In this document: in pieces, positions 1 to 4,437 of the stretch
Layout of the letters: each line of letters starts with the position of its first letter
How positions within the stretch are numbered: the first letter of the stretch is position 1
DNA from: Alphaproteobacteria bacterium
GTDB taxonomy: Bacteria > Pseudomonadota > Alphaproteobacteria > Puniceispirillales > Puniceispirillaceae
Direction: 5' to 3'
Assembly: GCA_011526395.1 (NCBI GenBank)
Contig: WTHW01000155.1
Location: forward strand, 7,755 to 13,268
Length of the DNA stretch: 5,514 bases
Notes under the pieces: generated by a model
What the model saw: only the letters and a program-made list of their open reading frames with translations
Databases searched by the model: none
Told to the model about the DNA's origin: nothing
Made by a program: the position numbers and the translations under genes

Positions 1-1229
1 AAAAACACAGCGAGAATCACAAAACATAAGATGTATAGATAGAAAAAGCCCATCACAGCATCCATGACATTATCACTCACAGGACGTTTGTTATAATAGG
101 CGATGACAACACCATGTGGGCGCAGTAATCGTGAAATCTGCACACGTATCGTTGAGGCAAGCACTTGCAAGCGGAAGATTTTGACACCGCATGTCGTTGA
201 CCCCGCACAGCCACCAATGAACATACATATCAGCAATATCGTGGTCACAAACCCGCCCCAAGCCGCAAAATTGGCTGTGCCATATCCTGTGCCGGTTAAG
301 ATAGATATCGAGTTAAAGCTCGCAAGGCGCAAAGCATCTAGCCAATGATAATTCATGCCTGTCAAATGATAGCTGACAAGCATCACAACAGTCACGATAA
401 GCGCCATAAACCACCGCACCTGTGGGTCATGCCACAGGTTACGCCAGCCCCCGCGCGTCAAAGCCACATAATGCGCAAAAGGAAGGGAGCCAGCAATCAT
501 GCCTGTTATGATGATGATTTCAATTAGCCAAGAATCATAGGCGCCCACAGATAAATCACGTGTGGAATATCCACCTGTTGCAATCGTTGTCATCGCATGG
601 GCAAGCGCATCAAAGCCGGGCATGCCAGCCATGCCAAGCATAATGGCCCACAGGGCTGTCATGCTGGTATAGGCAATAAAAATGCCGCCAGCTAGCTGTG
701 TGGCGCGCGGGATAACCTTATCAGCTGTCTCGTAAGATTCTGTTTTAAAGAGCTGCATCCCGCCGACTGATAACATCGGCAAAACAGCAAGTGCCATAAC
801 AACAATACCAATACCACCTAGCCATTGTAACAGCGCACGCCACAATAAAATGCCAGCAGAGGCGCGTTCAATAGATGGCAATATTGTTGAGCCAGTTGTT
901 GTGATGCCTGATACAGATTCAAAAATCGAATCTATGATGGATAGCTCTAAATCAGATAGCAAAAATGGCAGGGCGCCAAAAAGTCCAATTGATAACCAGG
1001 CGCTGTTGGTTAGCAAGAAAGCTTGTCGTAAGCCAATATCAAAATCAGCTTGATTATTATGAGCAAGAAAAAGACCAATACCAACAAAGCCAGTCGCAAG
1101 CGCAGATATCGCAAAGGCTTGCCAGTTCGATGAGCCGGTCGCAATATCAGCCACCATTGGCACAATCATTGTGATTGCCAAAATTGCTAATAAAATACCC
1201 AGAATATTAAGGACAGGCGTATAGCGCAT
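1..1229 (-). CDS. trkH: TrkH-type potassium uptake protein, membrane subunit (partial, C-terminus off the left edge)
   Basis: This is the ion-conducting membrane subunit of a Trk/Ktr K+ transporter, which normally works with a cytoplasmic NAD-binding TrkA subunit (not in this window). The frame is open from an ATG at 1229-1227 to base 1, giving 409 residues; the family is usually about 480, so roughly 70 C-terminal residues are missing. All four pore-loop repeats typical of the family are visible: SGITTTGST (residues 108-115), TTIATGGYST (214-223), LTGTGYGTANF (311-321) and GGCAGSTTCGVKIFR (339-353), separated by hydrophobic segments. The start is supported by an AAAGGTG Shine-Dalgarno sequence about five bases upstream and by an in-frame TGA four codons upstream; a GTG two codons upstream lies within that Shine-Dalgarno and is less likely. 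The gene follows folE with a 120-base gap. TrkH versus the closely related TrkG/KtrB is a matter of degree; the GGCAGST-IKIFR pattern favours TrkH. Confidence 0.93.
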   Translation of the reverse strand, partial: MRYTPVLNILGILLAILAITMIVPMVADIATGSSNWQAFAISALATGFVGIGLFLAHNNQADFDIGLRQAFLLTNSAWLSIGLFGALPFLLSDLELSIIDSIFESVSGITTTGSTILPSIERASAGILLWRALLQWLGGIGIVVMALAVLPMLSVGGMQLFKTESYETADKVIPRATQLAGGIFIAYTSMTALWAIMLGMAGMPGFDALAHAMTTIATGGYSTRDLSVGAYDSWLIEIIIITGMIAGSLPFAHYVALTRGGWRNLWHDPQVRWFMALIVTVVMLVSYHLTGMNYHWLDALRLASFNSISILTGTGYGTANFAAWGGFVTTILLICMFIGGCAGSTTCGVKIFRLQVLASTIRVQISRLLRPHGVVIAYYNKRPVSDNVMDAVMGFFYLYILCFVILAVF

Positions 1230-1294
1230 GGTCACCTTTCACCTATGATGATTTGGCGCCATCGCGCGCAAGCATCAATGCTGTTATGGCTTCA

Positions 1295-1324
1295 TGTATA
1301 GGATTAAAATGCCTAAAAAGTAAA
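1295..1324 (-). promoter_or_regulatory. candidate sigma70-type promoter for trkH
   Basis: On the minus strand a -35-like TTTACT (1324-1319) is followed after 18 bases by a -10-like TATACA (1300-1295). Each matches the consensus at four of six positions. Transcription would begin near 1288 and give a leader of about 60 bases before the trkH start. The fit is moderate and A/T-rich spacers produce such matches by chance. Confidence 0.3.
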
Positions 1325-1337
1325 GATCAGCTGTTTT

Positions 1338-1361
1338 CTAGCCAAGTTGCTAGCCAAGTTG
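1338..1361. repeat. 12-base perfect tandem duplication at the folE stop codon
   Basis: CTAGCCAAGTTG occurs twice head to tail, at 1338-1349 and 1350-1361. Read on the minus strand the unit is CAACTTGGCTAG, which is the last three folE codons (Q-L-G) plus its TAG stop. The second unit therefore repeats the same tail and stop in frame just after the first stop. It is most simply a recent replication-slippage duplication with no effect on the protein unless the first stop is read through. Confidence 0.9.
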
Positions 1362-1967
1362 AATGTGACGGTAAAAGCGGTCGCGTAGCTGGCTATCTTC
1401 TTCGAATTGGCCTGTAAATTGCGTTGTCACCATGGACACTGATGGCTTTTTGACACCTCTTGTTGTCATGCATTGGTGCTTGGCATCAATCAAAACAGCC
1501 ACGCCATTTGGCATCAACGAGTCTTGAATACAATTTGCGATTTGCGCTGTCATTGTTTCTTGCGTTTGTAATCTTTTGGCAAAGCTATCCATCACACGTG
1601 CTAATTTTGATATGCCAACAACACGCTTATTTGGAATATAGGCAATATGCGCCTTGCCAGATATCGGCACCATGTGATGTTCACAATGTGACTGCATTTC
1701 GATATCACGCAACATAACCATGTCATGATATCCCTCAACCTCTTCAAAGGTGCGAGATAATAGCTGTCCTGGGTCTTCGTTATAGCCTTGAAAAAACTCT
1801 TCATAAGCGCGAACAACGCGCGCTGGTGTATCAATCAAACCCTCTCTTGACGGGTCATCGCCTGTCCAGCGCAGTAATACTTCTACCGCCGCTTCAGCTT
1901 CACTGCGCGTTGGTCTATTTTCTTCGGTGCGTTTTTTCACATCATCCGCAGCATCATAGGGTGTCAT
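1350..1967 (-). CDS. folE: GTP cyclohydrolase I (type IA)
   Basis: This cytoplasmic enzyme converts GTP to 7,8-dihydroneopterin triphosphate, the entry step of tetrahydrofolate synthesis, and in many bacteria it also feeds the queuosine pathway. The protein is 205 residues, a normal length. The zinc ligands expected from the E. coli enzyme are all present: Cys95 and His98 in SHCEHH (93-98) and Cys166 in DAKHQC (161-166). His97 and His164 correspond to the active-site histidines. Other hallmarks are YIPNKRVVGISKLAR (110-124), RLQTQE (132-137) and the TRGVKK segment (169-174). A Shine-Dalgarno AAGGA lies ten bases upstream of the ATG. The poorly conserved first 20 or so residues are usual for the family. 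It lies 121 bases after ynjD and 120 bases before trkH on the same strand; no functional link with either is evident. Confidence 0.97.
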   Translation of the reverse strand: MTPYDAADDVKKRTEENRPTRSEAEAAVEVLLRWTGDDPSREGLIDTPARVVRAYEEFFQGYNEDPGQLLSRTFEEVEGYHDMVMLRDIEMQSHCEHHMVPISGKAHIAYIPNKRVVGISKLARVMDSFAKRLQTQETMTAQIANCIQDSLMPNGVAVLIDAKHQCMTTRGVKKPSVSMVTTQFTGQFEEDSQLRDRFYRHIQLG

Positions 1968-2022
1968 GCTTTATACATCCTTCAGCTATTCTTCTTTGTA
2001 CTCACTCGCAAAGACAACTAAG

Positions 2023-2068
2023 GCAAACGCTTACCAGCAATAGCGCAGCTGGTCTAGGCTTTGTTTGC
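2023..2068. repeat. two-part inverted repeat between ynjD and folE
   Basis: Two nested six-base inverted repeats lie in the gap: outer GCAAAC (2023-2028) with GTTTGC (2063-2068), and inner ACCAGC (2033-2038) with GCTGGT (2048-2053) around a nine-base loop. No run of T follows on the minus strand, so it does not look like an intrinsic terminator for ynjD. It could be a folE leader hairpin or an operator, or it may be chance. Confidence 0.4.
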
Positions 2069-2088
2069 GTTTTTATGACTCTTTTACG

Positions 2089-2751
2089 TTATGCCACAGG
2101 CCCTAGATTATCATTTTTTAGCATTGGCCATGTGATAACTTTGCCCTTTGCAAAGATTTTATCCTCCTCATGATGCGATATCAGCAAGGCTGGGATCTGT
2201 TTTTGTTTTATCTGCTCGGCTACAAATGAGCCAAATTGCGAGCGCAATTCAGGATCAAGGCTGGCAAAGCTTTCATCCATCAATAGCGCATGAGGGGCAG
2301 ATAACATTGCGCGCATCATGGCAATTCTTGCTTTTTGCCCGCCTGATAAATGGCCGGGATCATAATCGCCATAACCAGCAAGCCCACAATCATCAAGCGC
2401 CTGTAATATCGCAGAATTGCGGGCGTCTCGTGACAGACCAGATGGCAGGGCAAAGCCAAGATTCTGTGCGACTGTCAAATGTGGAAATAACAAAGCATCT
2501 TGAAATAAAATGGCGATATGTCTGTGTTGCGGTGCCAGATGATCTATCTGTTTGCCATTGAGAGTTATCGTGCCATCAATCGAAAGGGTCTTTGGTGCTG
2601 TGCCGGCTATGGCTGATAATAAGGTGGATTTACCGCATCCGCTTGGCCCATGCATAACAGCGATTTCACCATCATCTATATGTAATGAAAATGATGTTAA
2701 TAAGGGATTATCTTGCCATCGCAAAGATAGGTTTTCTAGCGTCAGCGCCAT
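2089..2751 (-). CDS. ynjD: YnjD-type ABC transporter ATP-binding protein
   Basis: This is the cytoplasmic ATPase expected to power the YnjB/YnjC importer encoded divergently. It has 220 residues, close to the about 217 of E. coli YnjD, and shares the distinctive ILFQDALLF Q-loop stretch (81-89). Visible motifs in order: Walker A GPSGCGKS (35-42), Q-loop Gln84, signature LSGGQ (135-139), Walker B ALLMDE (155-160) with catalytic Glu160, D-loop SLD (164-166), and the H-loop His193 in ISHH. Two positions depart from the common pattern: DESF instead of DEPF after Walker B, and SHHEED where most members read THD followed by a less acidic stretch. The ATG at 2751 is the only reasonable start because TAA lies three codons upstream; its Shine-Dalgarno is weak (GGTAA). 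The assignment to ynjD rests on the neighbouring ynjB and ynjC as well as on the sequence. Its leader appears long and structured. Confidence 0.92.
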   Translation of the reverse strand: MALTLENLSLRWQDNPLLTSFSLHIDDGEIAVMHGPSGCGKSTLLSAIAGTAPKTLSIDGTITLNGKQIDHLAPQHRHIAILFQDALLFPHLTVAQNLGFALPSGLSRDARNSAILQALDDCGLAGYGDYDPGHLSGGQKARIAMMRAMLSAPHALLMDESFASLDPELRSQFGSFVAEQIKQKQIPALLISHHEEDKIFAKGKVITWPMLKNDNLGPVA

Positions 2752-2854
2752 GCAAGTTTACCAGTTTTCGCACAAAATTATCTCGAAGCTTCGTTATAAA
2801 CCAATTCAAAGCTAGAAGATAGCATGATGGAAGATGGCCTAGCATAAGCGCAAG

Positions 2855-2906
2855 GTTATCATGGCGGTAAAGGCGTTATAAAAAGCGCCCATACCACCAT
2901 AACAAC
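2855..2906 (-). ncRNA. large stem-loop in the putative ynjD leader (possible cis-regulatory RNA)
   Basis: The arms are 2855-2869 and 2892-2906, with an inner stem GGCG (2872-2875) / CGCC (2886-2889) around a ten-base loop. On the plus strand the 15-base outer stem has 12 Watson-Crick pairs and three mismatches, all C opposite A (2865/2896, 2860/2901, 2858/2903). Read as minus-strand RNA each becomes G-U, so all 15 positions pair, and a further G-U pair (2890/2871) joins the inner stem across a single U-U mismatch. This asymmetry indicates a minus-strand RNA product, about 100 bases upstream of the ynjD start. I recognise no known riboswitch class. It might instead be an independent small RNA. 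Confidence 0.5.
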
Positions 2907-2911
2907 ATCGG

Positions 2912-2927
2912 GAGTCATGCCGAACTC
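2912..2927 (-). repeat. small stem-loop GAGT/ACTC
   Basis: GAGT (2912-2915) pairs with ACTC (2924-2927) around an eight-base loop. On the minus strand an additional G-U pair (positions 2916 and 2923) extends the stem to five; on the plus strand that position is a C/A mismatch. This is the same strand preference as in the larger neighbour. Confidence 0.35.
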
Positions 2928-2928
2928 A

Positions 2929-2964
2929 CTCATCTGTGCGGAGGCTAAAGCACAAATAAATGAG
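2929..2964. repeat. two-part stem-loop CTCAT/ATGAG with inner TGTGC/GCACA
   Basis: CTCAT (2929-2933) pairs with ATGAG (2960-2964), and inside it TGTGC (2935-2939) pairs with GCACA (2950-2954) around a ten-base loop. The two stems are separated by an asymmetric internal loop of one and five bases. All ten pairs are Watson-Crick, so the strand cannot be told from this element alone. Confidence 0.45.
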
Positions 2965-2975
2965 CCTTTTTGATA

Positions 2976-3001
2976 GCGATAAGCGCATGGCTTGTTATCG
3001 C
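2976..3001. repeat. perfect stem-loop GCGATAA/TTATCGC
   Basis: GCGATAA (2976-2982) and TTATCGC (2995-3001) form a perfect seven-base-pair stem around a 12-base loop. An overlapping alternative palindrome, TTGTT (2992-2996) with AACAA (3002-3006), shares one arm, so the site could be an RNA hairpin or a DNA operator. Confidence 0.5.
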
Positions 3002-3028
3002 AACAAAGACCAAACTATGAGGGATAAA

Positions 3029-3048
3029 GCAGATATCGTCTATTCTGC
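3029..3048. repeat. stem-loop GCAGA/TCTGC
   Basis: GCAGA (3029-3033) and TCTGC (3044-3048) pair perfectly around a ten-base loop. If the minus-strand promoter near 3090-3117 is real, this would be the first hairpin of the ynjD leader, starting about 35 bases from the 5' end. Confidence 0.4.
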
Positions 3049-3077
3049 CTGATGGATCATGCATTTTTATTTTAGGC

Positions 3078-3107
3078 TTGTTCAAATAGATTAAAGACGT
3101 CTAATAA
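3078..3107 (+). promoter_or_regulatory. candidate promoter for ynjBC
   Basis: A -35-like TTGTTC (3078-3083) is followed after 18 bases by a -10-like TAATAA (3102-3107). Transcription would start near 3114 and leave a leader of about 80 bases before ynjB. It overlaps the candidate minus-strand promoter. The match is moderate and the region is A/T-rich. Confidence 0.3.
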
Positions 3108-3117
3108 GATAATTCAA
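3090..3117 (-). promoter_or_regulatory. candidate promoter for ynjD
   Basis: On the minus strand a -35-like TTGAAT (3117-3112) is followed after 16 bases by a -10-like TTTAAT (3095-3090, five of six consensus positions). Transcription would start near 3083. The spacer contains the eight-base palindrome AGACGTCT (3095-3102), which also lies between the -35 and -10 of the plus-strand candidate, a suitable spot for a shared regulator. Confidence 0.35.
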
Positions 3118-3180
3118 CAAATCGCTCAGTTATTTATTTTTGGTGTGATTTAAAGAAAGCTGTTTGAGCGAAAACGCTAT

Positions 3181-3185
3181 AGGAG
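3181..3185 (+). promoter_or_regulatory. ynjB ribosome binding site
   Basis: AGGAG lies ten bases before the ynjB ATG and fixes the start. A small AGCG-AAAA-CGCT hairpin (3167-3178) lies just upstream and leaves the site exposed. Confidence 0.75.
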
Positions 3186-3195
3186 CCACAAACTC

Positions 3196-4407
3196 ATGCG
3201 CCTACTACACATAATAGCTGGTATAGCCAGCTTAGCGCTATTTCACGCACATTCTGCAATGAGCGACGATAATTTCGACAGGCTTGTTGAAAAAGCAAAC
3301 GGACAGCAAGTTTATCTGAATGCTTGGGGCGGTGATGATAAAATTAATGCCTATATCAAATGGGTGTCTGACAGGGTAAATGCTGATTATGGCATCACGC
3401 TAGAGCATGTAAAATTGAATGACACAGCTGCGGCTGTCTCTCGCATTCTGGCTGAAAAAACAGCTGGCAGAGATACTGCTGGCTCAGTTGATATGTTATG
3501 GGTCAATGGTGAGAATTTTGCCTCAATGATGCGCGCTGATTTATTGCAGCCCAATGATTGGGTCACAAGCTTGCCAAATTGGCGCTATACAGATGCCAGT
3601 GAGTTGCCAGCGATCGTGCTTGATTTTGCTGTGCCAACAAAAGGGCGCGAGGTGCCATGGGGACGTGCCCAGCTTGTCTTCTTTCATGACAGCGCCTATC
3701 TTGCCAACCCGCCAAAAAGTGCAAATGCTTTAAAAGCCTATATTTCTAAGAACCCGGGCAGATTTACCTATCCACAGCCGCCAGATTTCATCGGCGTTTC
3801 ATTCTTAAAACAGCTACTAATTGAGCTAACAGATGCCAATGATGCCTTATATGCACCAGTTGATGAGGCTGATTTTGATGCTGTCACAGCACCGCTTTGG
3901 CAATATTTAGAAGATATTAATCCGAACTTATGGCGTGGTGGGAATGCCTATCCGCAGAATTATCCTGCGATGCGTGAACTTGTCGCTGATGGTGAGCTTG
4001 ATATCTATATCGCCTTTAATCCAGCAGATGCCTCATCAGCGATTGCCAGAGGTGAGTTGCAAGATACTGTGCGCTCTTATGTTCATGATAAAGGCACATT
4101 GGCAAATGTACATTTCCTCGCCATCACCTTTAATAGTGATGCAAGTGAAGCCGCGCGCGTTGTTGCTAATTTCATGCTTTCACCAAAAGCACAATTACGC
4201 AAAGCTGACCCAGAGATTTGGGGCGATCCATCTGTGTTATCTATGGGCAAATTATCATCATCTGATAAAGCTGCTTTTGATGCCTTGCCAAAGGGTGTTG
4301 CCACACTCTCGCCAGCTGATTTGGCAAAGACATTGGCAGAACCTCATCCGTCATGGGTGCCAATGCTAGAAAAAGCATGGCAAGAGAGATTTGCCTCTGG
4401 TGGCTAA
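3196..4407 (+). CDS. ynjB: YnjB-type ABC transporter periplasmic substrate-binding protein
   Basis: This is the extracytoplasmic solute-binding subunit of the YnjBCD importer; the substrate of the family is not established. The protein has 403 residues. A signal peptide is clear: basic MRLLH, a hydrophobic core to about residue 17, and a likely cleavage after AHSA (residue 21). Family-typical stretches are YLNAWGG (40-46), DYGITLEHVKL (64-74), DMLWVNGENF (99-108), LPNW (126-129), PWGRAQLVFFHD (154-165), GRFTYPQPPDFIG (188-200) and the C-terminal HPSWVPMLEKAW (384-395). These match my recollection of E. coli YnjB across most of the length. No lipobox cysteine is present, so the mature protein should be soluble in the periplasm. 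The permease follows after 30 bases on the same strand and is probably co-transcribed; the ATPase is divergent. Confidence 0.93.
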   Translation: MRLLHIIAGIASLALFHAHSAMSDDNFDRLVEKANGQQVYLNAWGGDDKINAYIKWVSDRVNADYGITLEHVKLNDTAAAVSRILAEKTAGRDTAGSVDMLWVNGENFASMMRADLLQPNDWVTSLPNWRYTDASELPAIVLDFAVPTKGREVPWGRAQLVFFHDSAYLANPPKSANALKAYISKNPGRFTYPQPPDFIGVSFLKQLLIELTDANDALYAPVDEADFDAVTAPLWQYLEDINPNLWRGGNAYPQNYPAMRELVADGELDIYIAFNPADASSAIARGELQDTVRSYVHDKGTLANVHFLAITFNSDASEAARVVANFMLSPKAQLRKADPEIWGDPSVLSMGKLSSSDKAAFDALPKGVATLSPADLAKTLAEPHPSWVPMLEKAWQERFASGG

Positions 4408-4437
4408 TCTCGCCTGTTTCGTTAATGAGATAATGAC

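Larger units (their letters stand above)
2840..3000. repeat. pair of degenerate direct repeats flanking the central hairpins
   Basis: Copy B (2840-2861) and copy A (2974-3000) align over TAGC, ATAAGCGCA, GG and TTATC: 20 identical bases. They differ by one internal substitution (A/T), a one-base gap, a four-base gap (CTTG) and a final base. Copy A forms a perfect seven-base-pair hairpin; copy B forms only a weak ATAA/TTAT stem and overlaps the arm of the large hairpin. The coordinates span both copies and the 112 bases between them. Confidence 0.6.
2752..3195. other. 444-base divergent intergenic region with dense secondary structure
   Basis: No convincing gene was found here. The right third (about 3075-3195) is A/T-rich and holds candidate promoters for both directions and the ynjB ribosome binding site. 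The middle (2840-3050) contains five consecutive stem-loops: 2855-2906, 2912-2927, 2929-2964, 2976-3001 and 3029-3048. If ynjD is transcribed from the candidate promoter near 3090-3117, all five fall in its untranslated leader of about 330 bases. The left end (2752-2840) has no notable pattern beyond a GAAGAT repeat. Small open frames exist, for example 24 codons on the minus strand at 2859-2933, but none has a ribosome binding site. Confidence 0.6.

Noticed and set aside
103..1174. Several plus-strand open frames of 60 to 80 codons in the left part
   Set aside because: They lie antisense to a clear TrkH coding frame, lack family features and have low-complexity or unnatural composition.
2907..2930. 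Resemblance of CATGCCGAACTCA to a conserved stretch of 5S rRNA
   Set aside because: The match is limited to about a dozen bases; the rest of the 5S fold and its conserved arms are absent.
2859..2933. 24-codon minus-strand reading frame beginning MSEFGMTPDVV with a short hydrophobic stretch
   Set aside because: It has no ribosome binding site, its ATG lies inside a predicted stem, and the base pattern under it is explained by the hairpin; I recognise no matching small protein.
2940..2971. Plus-strand terminator-like GGAGGCT/AGCCTTT with five T
   Set aside because: Only five Watson-Crick pairs plus two wobbles with a 16-base loop, no plus-strand transcript is apparent to terminate, and it competes with the better CTCAT/ATGAG structure.
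2919..2975. 18-codon plus-strand frame starting MPNSLICAEAK as a leader peptide
   Set aside because: No proper Shine-Dalgarno spacing, no run of a regulatory amino acid, and the plus-strand promoter candidate lies downstream of it.
3076..3095. tRNA-like T-loop GTTCAAAT
   Set aside because: The flanking bases do not form a T stem and no acceptor or anticodon arms are present.
2752..3195. Thiamine-pyrophosphate, cobalamin, FMN or other classical riboswitch upstream of the transporter
   Set aside because: None of the hallmark conserved core sequences I know for these classes appears on either strand.
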